The notes under the pieces were generated by a model. That model was not told the origin of the DNA. It ran no database searches and saw only the letters and a list, made by a program, of their open reading frames with translations. A program made the translations under genes and the position numbers. From Trujillonella endophytica (GTDB lineage: Bacteria > Actinomycetota > Actinomycetes > Mycobacteriales > Geodermatophilaceae), in contig NZ_JABGCI010000014.1 in the NCBI RefSeq assembly GCF_019799905.1, forward strand, positions 1 through 64,000: 64,000 nucleotides of DNA, in the 5' to 3' direction. This document shows positions 41,610-49,562 of the stretch, in pieces. Within the stretch, counting starts at the first letter, position 1, and each line of letters starts with the position of its first letter.

Positions 41610-42185
41610 TCAGGCCGGGCGGTGGACCTCTCCGCTGAGCTCGACGCCGGCCGTGCGGAGCTGGTCCAGCGCGGCCTCCGTCGTCGCCTCGGAGACGCCG
41701 GCGGTGAGGGGGAGGAGGACCCGCGTGCGGAAGCCCTCCGCCACGGCGTCGAGGGCGGTCGCGCGCACGCAGTGGTCGGTCGCGATGCCGACGACGTCGA
41801 CGGCGTCCACCCCGCGCGAGCGCAGCCAGTCGGCCAGCGGTGTCCCCTCCGAGCGGGCCTCGAAGCCGGAGTAGGCGGCGGCGTACTCACCCTTGTCGAA
41901 CACCGCCTCGATCGGCTCCCGGTCAAGCCGCGGGTGCAGCTCGACCCCGCCGGTGTCGACGACGCAGTGCACCGGCCAGCTGTCGACGAAGTCCGGCGTG
42001 GGGGAGAAGTGGCCGCCCGGGTCGACGTGGTGGTCACGGGTCGCGACGACGTGGGCGTACTCGCCGGCCGCCGTCCGGGCGTGCTCGCTGATCGCGGCGG
42101 CCACGTCCGCGCCACCGGACACGGCCAGGCTGCCGCCCTCGCAGAAGTCGTTCTGCACGTCGATCACCAGCAGGGCGCGGGTCAT
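41610..42185 (-). CDS. pncA: Nicotinamidase (pyrazinamidase family)
   Basis: A 191-residue isochorismatase-fold amidase that converts nicotinamide to nicotinate. Catalytic Asp in IDVQNDFCEGG, Lys in FDKGEYA and Cys in ATDHCVRATA form the triad; metal ligands appear in ATRDHHVDPGGHF. Start ATG 42185 chosen because GGAGGG precedes it, not the in-frame ATG at 42215. It is followed in the same direction by nothing, while pncB lies 26 bases upstream: an NAD salvage operon. Confidence 0.93.
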   Translation of the reverse strand: MTRALLVIDVQNDFCEGGSLAVSGGADVAAAISEHARTAAGEYAHVVATRDHHVDPGGHFSPTPDFVDSWPVHCVVDTGGVELHPRLDREPIEAVFDKGEYAAAYSGFEARSEGTPLADWLRSRGVDAVDVVGIATDHCVRATALDAVAEGFRTRVLLPLTAGVSEATTEAALDQLRTAGVELSGEVHRPA

Positions 42186-42211
42186 GGGGTTCCCTCCGGT
42201 CGGAGCGGTCG

Positions 42212-43495
42212 TCACTGGTGGGTCGTCTCGATGGCGCAGTCGCCGCGGGAGAGGGCGAACGCCTCCGGGGGCATCGTCGCGCGCACCCCCCGGTGGTGCT
42301 CCCGGGCCTCGGCCAGCGCGTCCGCGGGGGAGAGCTCCCGGCAGGCCCGGCCGTCGCGGACGAGCTCGAGGACCAGCTCGCGGTCGCCGTCCTCCGGGTC
42401 GATCGGCCGGCTGGACACGATCTCCGCGGTCGCCGTGCCGGCCGCGTCGTGCCGGCGGACGGCGTGCTTGCGGCCGCCGACCGAGTTCTTGCCCTCCGAC
42501 CGCTTGGCGACCGGGACGCCGTCCCGCTCGACCAGCTTGTAGACCATCCCCGCCGTCGGGGCGCCGGACCCGGTCACCAGCGAGGTGCCGACGCCGTAGC
42601 CGTCCACCGGGGCGGCCATCAGGCCGGCGATCGCGTACTCGTCGAGGTCGCTGGTGACGATGATCCGCGTCCGGGTGGCGCCGAGGGAGTCGAGCAGCTC
42701 GCGGGCGTGGGAGGCGAGCGTGGGCAGGTCGCCGGAGTCCAGCCGGATGGCGCCGAGCTCCGGCCCGGCGACCTCGACGGCGGTGCGGATGCCCTGCTCG
42801 ACGTCGTAGGTGTCGACCAGCAGCGTCGTGCCGGTGCCGAGCGTGGCGACCTGCGCGCGGAAGGCCGACGCCTCGTCGTCGTGCAGCAGGGTGAAGGCGT
42901 GCGCGCTCGTGCCGGTCGTGGGCACCCCGTAGCGACGGCCGGCCTCGAGGTTGGAGCTGGAGGCGAAGCCGACCAGCGAGGCGGCGCGGGCGGCGGCGAC
43001 GGCGGCTGCCTCGTGGGTGCGGCGCGAGCCCATCTCGATGCAGGGCCGGTCGCAGGCGGCCCCGATCATGCGGGCCGCGGCCGAGGCGATCGCGCTGTCG
43101 TGGTTGAGCACCGACAGCGCCAGCGTCTCCAGCAGCACCCCCTCGGCGAACGACGCGCGCACGGTGAGCACCGGCGAGCCCGGGAAGAAGAACTCGCCCT
43201 CGGCGTAGCCGTCGACGTCGCCGCTGAAGCGGAAGTCGGCCAGCCAGTCCAGGAGCCGGGCGTCGGTCACCCCCTGCGCGCGCAGCGTGGCCAGCTCGTC
43301 GTCCCCGAACCGGAAGTGCGGCAGGGCCTCCAGCAGGCGGCCGGTGCCGGCGACCACCCCGTACCGGCGGCCGTGCGGGAGCCGACGGGAGAAGACCTCG
43401 AAGACGCAGTCGCGCTCGGCGGTGCCGTCGGCGAGTGCGGCGGCGACCATCGTGAGCTCGTACCGGTCGGTGAGCAGGGCGGTTCCGGTCGGCAT
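42212..43495 (-). CDS. pncB: Nicotinate phosphoribosyltransferase
   Basis: A 427-residue NAPRTase that joins nicotinate to PRPP (with ATP) to form nicotinate mononucleotide. Seen: LLTDRYELTMVAA at the start, the catalytic-His region in MGSRRTHEAAA, GTSAHAF and IRLDSGDLP, and the C-terminal GRKHAVRR. It shares an operon with pncA, converting nicotinamide to NaMN in two steps. It corresponds to Rv1330c (pncB1), which borders clpS on the opposite strand in Mycobacterium too. The divergent gap to clpS is 66 bases. Confidence 0.95.
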   Translation of the reverse strand: MPTGTALLTDRYELTMVAAALADGTAERDCVFEVFSRRLPHGRRYGVVAGTGRLLEALPHFRFGDDELATLRAQGVTDARLLDWLADFRFSGDVDGYAEGEFFFPGSPVLTVRASFAEGVLLETLALSVLNHDSAIASAAARMIGAACDRPCIEMGSRRTHEAAAVAAARAASLVGFASSSNLEAGRRYGVPTTGTSAHAFTLLHDDEASAFRAQVATLGTGTTLLVDTYDVEQGIRTAVEVAGPELGAIRLDSGDLPTLASHARELLDSLGATRTRIIVTSDLDEYAIAGLMAAPVDGYGVGTSLVTGSGAPTAGMVYKLVERDGVPVAKRSEGKNSVGGRKHAVRRHDAAGTATAEIVSSRPIDPEDGDRELVLELVRDGRACRELSPADALAEAREHHRGVRATMPPEAFALSRGDCAIETTHQ

Positions 43496-43549
43496 GGCTC
43501 CCGAGCCTAGGCGGGCCGGTGCGGGAGGACCCGTCGGGCGGCGGGGCCC

Positions 43550-43555
43550 TAAGCT
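43550..43555 (+). promoter_or_regulatory. Leaderless-type -10 element of clpS (TAAGCT)
   Basis: TAAGCT ends six bases before the clpS GTG. The gap to divergent pncB is only 66 bases and no ribosome site is seen. Confidence 0.55.
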
Positions 43556-43561
43556 CGGGGC

Positions 43562-43858
43562 GTGGCCGGACCGCTCGCTCCCACCCGGTCCCCGGAGACC
43601 GTGGTCGTGGAGGACAACGACCTCGACCGCCCCTGGGTGACCGTCGTCTGGGACGACCCGGTCAACCTCATGACCTACGTCACGTACGTCTTCCAGGAGC
43701 TGTTCGGCTACGACGAGGCGAAGGCGACCGAGCTGATGCTGCAGGTCCACCACGAGGGCAAGGCGGTCGTCAGCTCCGGGCCGCGCGAGCGGATGGAGCA
43801 CGACACCAGCCGCCTGCACGCCTACGGCCTGTGGGCCAGCTACCAGAAGGACTCATGA
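43562..43858 (+). CDS. clpS: ATP-dependent Clp protease adaptor ClpS
   Basis: A 98-residue N-degron adaptor. WVTVVWDDPVNLMTYVTYV is the N-end-rule binding cleft (Asp-Asp and Met), followed by HHEGKAVV and the MEHDTSRLHAYGLWA C-terminus. It delivers substrates with bulky N-terminal residues to ClpC or ClpA. Start GTG 43562, leaderless type. Stop overlaps the DUF2017 start (ATGA). In Mycobacterium the same pair is Rv1331-Rv1332. Confidence 0.95.
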   Translation: MAGPLAPTRSPETVVVEDNDLDRPWVTVVWDDPVNLMTYVTYVFQELFGYDEAKATELMLQVHHEGKAVVSSGPRERMEHDTSRLHAYGLWASYQKDS

Positions 43859-44346
43859 AGCCCTTCCGCAGGAAGGGTGAGGAGTGCGTCGCCCACCTCG
43901 ACGCCGCCGAGGCCGGCATCGTCGGCCTGCTGCTGGACCAGCTGGAGCAGCTGCTCACCGACGCCGAGGACGCCGACGACGAGGTGGTCGCCCGGCTGCT
44001 GCCCGAGGGACACCGGGGCGACCCGCGGCTGGCGGCCGAGTACCGCGACCTGACGCGTACCAGCCTGGTGGCGGGCAAGTCCGACGACCTGGCCACCGTC
44101 CGCGCCACCCTGCCGACCGGGGGCGGGACGTTGCGGCTGGACGCCGACCAGGCCGGTGCGTGGCTGCGCACCACCAACGACCTGCGGCTGGCCCTGGGCA
44201 CCCGGCTCGGGATCAGCGCCGACACCGAGCCGCCGGAGGAACTGGTGAGCGAGTCCGACCAGCAGCTGGCCGTGTACTACTGGCTCACCGCCGTGCAGGG
44301 GTCGCTCGTCGACTCGCTCGCCGCGGGCCGCGCCGGCCGAAGGTGA
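43855..44346 (+). CDS. DUF2017 domain protein
   Basis: A 163-residue cytosolic, mostly helical protein found beside clpS across actinobacteria (Rv1332-like). Recognised by EAGIVGLLLDQLEQLL, DPRLAAEYRDLTRTSLV, RLALGTRLGI and VYYWLTAVQGSLVDSL. Function unknown; the tight coupling to clpS suggests a role in N-degron proteolysis or its control (inference). The last 62 bases are antisense to the neighbouring membrane-protein gene. Confidence 0.9.
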   Translation: MKPFRRKGEECVAHLDAAEAGIVGLLLDQLEQLLTDAEDADDEVVARLLPEGHRGDPRLAAEYRDLTRTSLVAGKSDDLATVRATLPTGGGTLRLDADQAGAWLRTTNDLRLALGTRLGISADTEPPEELVSESDQQLAVYYWLTAVQGSLVDSLAAGRAGRR

Positions 44347-44641
44347 GCAGCACCAGCAGCGCGAGCAGCACCGTGAGGACGAAGAACACGTAGACGAAGC
44401 CGTGCAGGTCGACGTCCTTGACCGCCGCACCGATCGTCGACACGAGCGTCAGCCCGGCCGTGGCCACGAGCAGCAGCAGGGCGACCACGCGCAGCACCAC
44501 CACGACGACCACGGAGGCGCGGTCGGTGCCGGGGTCGCCGCTGAAGCGGCCGTCCCGCCGCAGCAGCCCGCGGCCGCCGAGGAAGAGCGCCGGCAGCGCG
44601 AGGAGCGCCACCACGGCGGCGAGGACGATGTCGACGAGCAC
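44285..44641 (-). CDS. Small multi-pass membrane protein, antisense to the DUF2017 gene end
   Basis: A 118-residue protein with three clear hydrophobic helices (about 4-22, 43-66 and 80-101), an acidic turn (KDVDLHG) and an Arg-rich C-terminus. No family recognised. The GTG start at 44639-44641 (MLVDIVLAAVVALLALPALF) is the best fit to the first helix; the ribosome site is weak. It runs convergently into the DUF2017 gene and overlaps its last 62 bases. The hydrophobic periodicity argues that it is real, but expression is unproven. Confidence 0.6.
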   Translation of the reverse strand: MLVDIVLAAVVALLALPALFLGGRGLLRRDGRFSGDPGTDRASVVVVVVLRVVALLLLVATAGLTLVSTIGAAVKDVDLHGFVYVFFVLTVLLALLVLLTFGRRGPRRASRRATPARR

Positions 44642-44757
44642 GGGACGGAACCGTAACCCCTCGATGCGGGCGTGATCGGCGCCACGGATGCGGCGTCGCC
44701 CACGTCGTCCGGTGTCCCCCGGTCGGAGGACGGCGGACCCGTCCCGGACGGGCCGCC

Positions 44758-44763
44758 TAGACT
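44758..44763 (+). promoter_or_regulatory. Leaderless-type -10 element of mec (TAGACT)
   Basis: TAGACT ends seven bases before the GTG at 44771. No Shine-Dalgarno site is present. Confidence 0.5.
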
Positions 44764-44770
44764 CGGGGGC

Positions 44771-45244
44771 GTGCTGCGCATCGACCGCGCGACCTACGAC
44801 GCCATCGTGGCCCACGCCCGGAGAGACCACCCGGACGAGGCCTGTGGCGTCGTCGCCGGTCCCGAGGGCAGCGACCGGCCCGAGCGGTTCATCCCGATGC
44901 TCAACGCGGCGCGCTCGCCGACGTTCTACGAGTTCGAGTCGGCCGACCTGCTGCGGCTGTACCGGGACATGGACGACCGCGACGAGGTGCCGGTGGTGAT
45001 CTACCACTCGCACACCGCGACCGAGGCCTACCCCTCGCGCACCGACATCAGCTACGCCTCGGAGCCCGAGGCGCACTACGTGCTGGTCTCCACCCGGCAC
45101 CACGCCGAGCAGACCGGCCTGGCCGGTGACGAGGTCGAGTTCCGGAGCTTCCGGATCGTCGACGGCGAGGTCACGGAGGAGGACGTCGAGGTCGTCGAGT
45201 CCTACCTGTTCGGGCACTCGCCGACCACCGTCGTCTACGACTGA
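44771..45244 (+). CDS. mec: Mec/JAMM-domain metallopeptidase (CysO-Cys hydrolase)
   Basis: A 157-residue Mov34/MPN (JAMM, M67) zinc peptidase. The metal-site motif is HSHTATEAYPSRTD with an upstream Glu in PDEACGV. In Mycobacterium the homologue Mec+ (Rv1334) releases cysteine from the CysO-cysteine adduct; the adjacent cysO and cysM genes support the same role. Start GTG 44771, leaderless type. A palindromic element lies between it and cysO, so cysO probably has its own promoter. Confidence 0.92.
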   Translation: MLRIDRATYDAIVAHARRDHPDEACGVVAGPEGSDRPERFIPMLNAARSPTFYEFESADLLRLYRDMDDRDEVPVVIYHSHTATEAYPSRTDISYASEPEAHYVLVSTRHHAEQTGLAGDEVEFRSFRIVDGEVTEEDVEVVESYLFGHSPTTVVYD

Positions 45245-45249
45245 GCAAG

Positions 45250-45302
45250 GACCCTCCTGCCCCACCGCTCGCGAGCTCGCGGCGGGCCCGTGCAGGAGGG
45301 CC
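45250..45302. repeat. Palindromic element, copy A
   Basis: Outer arms CCCTCCTGC (45252-45260) and GCAGGAGGG (45292-45300) enclose a core with the palindrome GCGAGCTCGC (45271-45280). A 27-base core (45260-45286) recurs inverted at 46738-46764. It may also end transcription after mec. Confidence 0.75.
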
Positions 45303-45425
45303 ACGCGGCAGCCCCGGAATCCTCGACGGTGAACCGGCGTTGCCCGTTCCGGACGCACCACCCCCGGCCGTCCTACAGCGGCGCCCGCAGCCAGCCCAGC
45401 ACGACTCAGAGGAGAACCGCACGCC

Positions 45426-45704
45426 ATGGCCATCGAGGTCCGGATCCCGACCATCCTGCGCACCCACACCGGTGGCGCCAAGACCGTCGACGGGAACGGC
45501 GCCACGCTCGGCGCCCTCGTCGACGACCTCGACGGCCAGCACCCCGGCCTGAAGAACCGCCTCGTCACCGAGGAGGGCAAGCTGCACCGCTTCGTCAACG
45601 TCTACGTCAACGACGAGGACGTGCGCTTCACCGGTGCGCTGGACACCCAGGTCAAGGACGGCGACTCCGTCACGATCCTCCCGGCGGTCGCCGGCGGCTG
45701 CTGA
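45426..45704 (+). CDS. cysO: CysO sulfur-carrier protein with an encoded C-terminal Cys
   Basis: A 92-residue ubiquitin-fold sulfur carrier of the MoaD/ThiS family, very close to mycobacterial CysO (VRIPTILRTHTGGAKTV, HRFVNVYVNDEDVRF, DGDSVTILPAVAGG). The diglycine should become a thiocarboxylate that supplies sulfur to CysM. Unusually a cysteine codon (TGC) follows the GGC GGC pair before the stop, so the primary product ends AVAGGC. That looks like the CysO-Cys intermediate; trimming by Mec is a plausible step before use. GAGGAG at 45412-45417 sets the ATG. Confidence 0.93.
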   Translation: MAIEVRIPTILRTHTGGAKTVDGNGATLGALVDDLDGQHPGLKNRLVTEEGKLHRFVNVYVNDEDVRFTGALDTQVKDGDSVTILPAVAGGC

Positions 45705-45751
45705 GGCAGCCCGCCGCGCCGTCCGTCCCCTCACTCCCCGGAAGAGCCCCC

Positions 45752-46702
45752 ATGGCCCGCTTCGCCTCCCTCGTCGACTCGCTCGGCGGCACCCCGCTCG
45801 TCGGGCTGCCGCGGCTCTCGCCGACCCCCGACGTCCGGATCTGGGCCAAGCTCGAGGACCACAACCCGACCGGGTCGATCAAGGACCGCGCGGCGATCGC
45901 GATGATCGAGGCGGCGGAGAAGGACGGCTCGCTCACGCCGGGCGCCACCATCCTGGAGCCGACCAGTGGCAACACCGGCATCTCGCTGGCGATGGTCGCC
46001 CGGCAGCGCGGCTACCGGCTGATCTGCGTGATGCCGGAGAACACCTCGGTCGAGCGCCGCCAGCTCCTGGAGATGTACGGCGCCCAGATCATCAGCTCGC
46101 CCGCCGCGGGCGGCTCCAACCAGGCCGTGGCGATGGCCAAGGAGCTGGCTGCCGAGCACGACGACTGGGTGATGCTGTACCAGTACGGCAACCCGGCCAA
46201 CGCCGAGGCGCACTACACCGGCACCGGCCCGGAGATCCTCGCCGACCTCCCGTCGATCACCCACTTCGTCGCCGGCCTGGGCACCACCGGCACCCTCATG
46301 GGCTGCTCGCGCTACTTCCGCGAGCACAAGCCCGACGTCCAGGTCATCGCCGCCGAGCCGCGCTACGGCGAGCTGGTCTACGGCCTGCGGAACATCGACG
46401 AGGGGTTCATCCCCGAGCTGTACGACGCGTCGCTGCTGGACTCGCGGTTCAGCGTGGGCCCCGAGGACGCCATCCACCGCACCCGCCAGCTGGTGGAGCG
46501 GGAGGGCATCTTCGCGGGCATCTCGACCGGCGCGATCCTGCACGCCGCGCTCGGCGTCGCCGACCGCGAGGTCGCCGCCGGCCGCCGGGCCGACATCGTC
46601 TTCATCGTCTGCGACGGCGGGTGGAAGTACCTGTCGACCGGCGCCTACGCCGGCACGCTCGACGAGGCGACGGAGGCTCTCGAGGGCCAGCTCTGGGCCT
46701 GA
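45752..46702 (+). CDS. cysM: O-phosphoserine sulfhydrylase CysM
   Basis: A 316-residue fold-type II PLP enzyme. The PLP lysine lies in NPTGSIKDRAA (about residue 50), the substrate loop is PTSGNTGISLA, and the phosphate loop is GLGTTGTLMGC. The C-terminal KYLSTGAYAG is typical for the CysM group using thiocarboxylated CysO (Rv1336). Substrate O-phosphoserine fits the CysO partner 47 bases upstream. Together with mec this forms the CysO-dependent cysteine pathway, favoured under oxidative stress in mycobacteria. Confidence 0.95.
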   Translation: MARFASLVDSLGGTPLVGLPRLSPTPDVRIWAKLEDHNPTGSIKDRAAIAMIEAAEKDGSLTPGATILEPTSGNTGISLAMVARQRGYRLICVMPENTSVERRQLLEMYGAQIISSPAAGGSNQAVAMAKELAAEHDDWVMLYQYGNPANAEAHYTGTGPEILADLPSITHFVAGLGTTGTLMGCSRYFREHKPDVQVIAAEPRYGELVYGLRNIDEGFIPELYDASLLDSRFSVGPEDAIHRTRQLVEREGIFAGISTGAILHAALGVADREVAAGRRADIVFIVCDGGWKYLSTGAYAGTLDEATEALEGQLWA

Positions 46703-46721
46703 TGGAGGACCCCGCCTCCGT

Positions 46722-46776
46722 GGCCTCCCCGCAGGGTCCCGCCGCGAGCTCGCGAGCGGTGGGGGGCGGGAGGTCC
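46722..46776. repeat. Palindromic element, copy B
   Basis: An inverted copy of the element at 45250: the 27-base core is identical (46738-46764), and the outer arms differ from copy A by paired changes that keep the stem (46724-46732 with 46766-46773). Follows cysM and may act as its terminator. Confidence 0.75.
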
Positions 46777-46818
46777 TCCCTCCCGCGAGCTCGACGCGGC
46801 GCCCCGCAGCGGGGCCAC

Positions 46819-46856
46819 TAGCCTCACGCAACGTGCGGACACGGGGGTTCCAGTGA
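46819..46856 (+). other. Possible leaderless mini-ORF coupled to the MBL gene
   Basis: TAGCCT (46819-46824) lies eight bases before GTG 46833, which opens a seven-codon reading frame (VRTRGFQ). Its TGA (46854-46856) overlaps the GTG start of the next gene. This could be a coupling leader, or chance. Confidence 0.35.
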
Positions 46857-47590
46857 GGCTCACGGTCGTCGGCTGCTCGGGCAGCGGCCCGGGCCCGCAG
46901 TCGGCGGCCTCCTGCTACCTCGTGGAGCACGACGGCTTCCGGGTGCTGCTCGACCTGGGCAACGGCGCCTTCGGCCCGCTGCAGGGCGTGGTCGACCCGG
47001 ACGACGTCGACGCCGTCTACCTCACCCACCTGCACGCCGACCACTGCATGGACGTCGCGCCGTTCGTGGTCTGGCACCGGTGGTCGGGGCGCAGCTCGGG
47101 GCGCCGGATCCCGCTCGTCGCGCCGCCCGGCGCCGACCGGCGGCTGTCCGTGATGTGCGAGGAGGGCGGCAAGCCGCTCGGTGACGTCTTCGACTTCGTC
47201 CCCACCGCGGTCACCGCGCGCCTGGGGCCGTTCACCCTGCAGACGGCCCGGACCGAGCACCCCATCGAGTGCCACGCCGTCCGGCTGACCGCGCACGGGA
47301 GCTCGCTGGTCTACACCGGTGACACCGGGCCCAGCGACCGGGTGGCGCAGCTGGCCCGCGGCGCCGACGTGCTGCTGGCCGAGGCCGCGCACCCCGACGT
47401 CCCGGACCTGCCGCCCGCGCTGCACCTGACCGGCCGGCAGGCGGGGGAGCTCGCGGCCGCCGCGCAGGTGCGCCGGCTGCTGGTCACCCACGTGCCCGCC
47501 TGGGTCGACGCGGCCGCCCAGCTGGCGGCTGCCCGGTCGGTGTTCCCGGCGGCCGAGCTGGTGCGGGCCGGCGCGACGTACGAGGTGTAG
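46853..47590 (+). CDS. MBL-fold metallohydrolase (Rv1339-like)
   Basis: A 245-residue metallo-beta-lactamase-fold hydrolase. Metal motifs: THLHADHCMD, TEHPIECH, YTGDTGPSD and the late THVPAW His. By position after cysM and before rph in the conserved order, it corresponds to Rv1339, for which cAMP phosphodiesterase activity has been reported; the family also resembles RNase Z-like enzymes. Start GTG 46853 has no ribosome site; a mini-ORF ends exactly on it. Confidence 0.85.
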   Translation: MRLTVVGCSGSGPGPQSAASCYLVEHDGFRVLLDLGNGAFGPLQGVVDPDDVDAVYLTHLHADHCMDVAPFVVWHRWSGRSSGRRIPLVAPPGADRRLSVMCEEGGKPLGDVFDFVPTAVTARLGPFTLQTARTEHPIECHAVRLTAHGSSLVYTGDTGPSDRVAQLARGADVLLAEAAHPDVPDLPPALHLTGRQAGELAAAAQVRRLLVTHVPAWVDAAAQLAAARSVFPAAELVRAGATYEV

Positions 47591-47625
47591 TTGCCCGGCG
47601 CTGCGACGCGGGGCACGGTGGGCCC

Positions 47626-48585
47626 GTGGACGACGAACGCGACGGCGTCCGGCTGACCTCGCTGGACTCACCCCTCGGCGACGGGCTCGGGGTGACCAAG
47701 GGCGACCTCGTCGACCACCTCGACGCGTTCGCCGACCGGCTCGTGCCGCTCCTGGCGGGCCGGCCGCTCTCGGTCATGCGCGTGCGCCCCGGTGCGGCGC
47801 CGTTCATGCAGCGCAACGTGCCCAAGGGGGCGCCGGACTGGGTCCGCACCGTGCCGGTGTGGTCGGCGTCGACCTCGCGGGAGATCCACCAGGTGCTGTG
47901 CGACGACCGCCGCACCCTGCTGTGGCTGGCCAACCAGCGGGCCGTCGAGTTCCACGTGCCCTTCCTCCCGGCCGGGGAGACCCACCCCACCGGCCTGGTG
48001 CTGGACCTGGACCCGCCGGAGGACGGGGACTTCGCCTGCGTGGTCGCCGCGGCGGAGCTGGTCCGGCGGGCGCTGGCCGACACCGGCCTGGCCGGGGCGG
48101 TGAAGACCAGCGGGTCCAAGGGCGTCCACGTCGTCGTCCCGGTCCGCGGTGCCGACCCGGTCGACGCCGCGGCCGCGACCCGGGCACTGGCCGCGCGCAC
48201 CGCGGCGCTCGACCCGCAGGTCGCGACCACCGCCTACATCAAGGAGGACCGGCACGGGCTGGTGTTCGTCGACTCCACCCGGTCGGGCACCGGGACGATC
48301 GTCGCCGCCTACAGCCCCCGGGTGCGCCCCGGCCTGCCGGTCTCGGCGCCGGTCGACTGGGCCGCACTGCCCGCGGCGGAGCCCGGGCGGATCACCGTGC
48401 GGACGGCGGCCGAGCTGCTCGGCACCGGCGACCCCTGGGCCGAGGCGCTGCCGGCACCGCAGGAGCTGCCCGCCGACCTGGTCGCCGAGGGGCACACCAT
48501 CCCCGTCGCCCGGGTGGCGGCGATGCACGAGGGCCGCCGTCGTGCCCGTGCCAGGAGGGCGGCAGAGGGCGGGGAACCGGCGTGA
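47626..48585 (+). CDS. Stand-alone LigD-type DNA polymerase/primase domain protein
   Basis: A 319-residue archaeo-eukaryotic primase-like polymerase (LigD_Prim-Pol). Active-site acidic pair LDLDPPEDGD, SGSKGVHVVVPV, and the third region LVFVDSTRSGTGTIVAAYSPR are in the expected order. No ligase or nuclease domain is fused; mycobacteria have such separate versions (PolD-type) that can act in gap filling or end joining. No ku gene is seen in this window. The start is GTG at 47626 with CACGGT six bases before. It is coupled with the next gene by GTGA. Confidence 0.92.
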   Translation: MDDERDGVRLTSLDSPLGDGLGVTKGDLVDHLDAFADRLVPLLAGRPLSVMRVRPGAAPFMQRNVPKGAPDWVRTVPVWSASTSREIHQVLCDDRRTLLWLANQRAVEFHVPFLPAGETHPTGLVLDLDPPEDGDFACVVAAAELVRRALADTGLAGAVKTSGSKGVHVVVPVRGADPVDAAAATRALAARTAALDPQVATTAYIKEDRHGLVFVDSTRSGTGTIVAAYSPRVRPGLPVSAPVDWAALPAAEPGRITVRTAAELLGTGDPWAEALPAPQELPADLVAEGHTIPVARVAAMHEGRRRARARRAAEGGEPA

Positions 48586-49466
48586 AGGTCCGCGTCGGCC
48601 TGGGGTTGGGCCCGACTGCGACGTCGGCCGACCTGGCCGCCCTCGTCGACCGGCTGGAGGAGGTGGGGGTCGACTCGCTGTGGTTCTCCGAGCAGGTGTC
48701 CGCGCCCGTGGTCGACCCGGTGGTGGGGCTCGCGCACGCCGCGTCGCGGACCCGGCGGCTCAAGCTCGGCACCGGGGTGAGCGTGCTGCCCGGCCGGCAC
48801 CCGGTGCTGGTGGCCAAGCAGCTGGCGTCGCTGGCGTGGCTGGCGCCGCGCCGGATCCTGCCGGTGTTCGGGCTCCAGCCGGCCCGCGAGGCCGAGCGCG
48901 CCTTCTTCCCGGTGCCGGCCGGCCGGCGGGGCGCGGTCCTGGACGAGTCCCTGACCTTGGTGCGGCGGCTGCTCAGCGAACCGCGGGTCACGGCCTCCGG
49001 GGAGTTCTTCGACGTCGAGGAAGCGTCGGTCGGCCTGCTGCCCGAGCGGCCCCTGGACCTGTGGCTGGGCGGCTCGGCGCCGGCCGGGCTGCGGCGCGTG
49101 GGGCGGCTGGCCGACGGCTGGCTGGGCAGCTTCCTCACCCCGGCCGAGGCCGCCGACGCCGTCCGCGTCATCCGTGGTGCCGCCGCGGAGGCGGGGCGGG
49201 AGGTCGACGAGGACCACTACGGCATGAGCCTGCCCGTCGTGCTGGACGGGGCGGACGAGCGGCTGCTGGCCGTCGTCGCCGCCCGGCGGCCGGGAACGGA
49301 CCCGCGGACGCTCGTGCCGCACGGCTGGGACGAGCTGCGCCGGGTGATCGACGAGCACGTCGCCGGCGGGGTGAGCAAGTTCGTCGTCCGCCCGGCCGGC
49401 CACCCCGGCCCCTGGGACCGCTTCGTGGACGAGTTCGCCGAGCAGCTGCTGCCCGTGCAGACGTAG
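48582..49466 (+). CDS. LLM-class (luciferase-like) oxidoreductase
   Basis: A 294-residue TIM-barrel flavin/F420 oxidoreductase. N-terminal VGLGLGPTATSADLAALVDRL, central LKLGTGVSVLPGRHPVLVAKQL and PLDLWLGGSAPAGLRRVG are typical of F420-dependent members. Translationally coupled to the polymerase gene, but no functional link is obvious. Substrate unknown. With the DDN-like gene at 11572 it suggests an F420-using host. Confidence 0.88.
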   Translation: MKVRVGLGLGPTATSADLAALVDRLEEVGVDSLWFSEQVSAPVVDPVVGLAHAASRTRRLKLGTGVSVLPGRHPVLVAKQLASLAWLAPRRILPVFGLQPAREAERAFFPVPAGRRGAVLDESLTLVRRLLSEPRVTASGEFFDVEEASVGLLPERPLDLWLGGSAPAGLRRVGRLADGWLGSFLTPAEAADAVRVIRGAAAEAGREVDEDHYGMSLPVVLDGADERLLAVVAARRPGTDPRTLVPHGWDELRRVIDEHVAGGVSKFVVRPAGHPGPWDRFVDEFAEQLLPVQT

Positions 49467-49562
49467 CCGACGGTCCCGGGGCGCCGTCCACAGCAGGGAC
49501 GCCGTCCACAGGGCGGCCGCCGGGCGTCCGCGGGACGTCGGCCCGGCGGACAGGCTGCGGAC

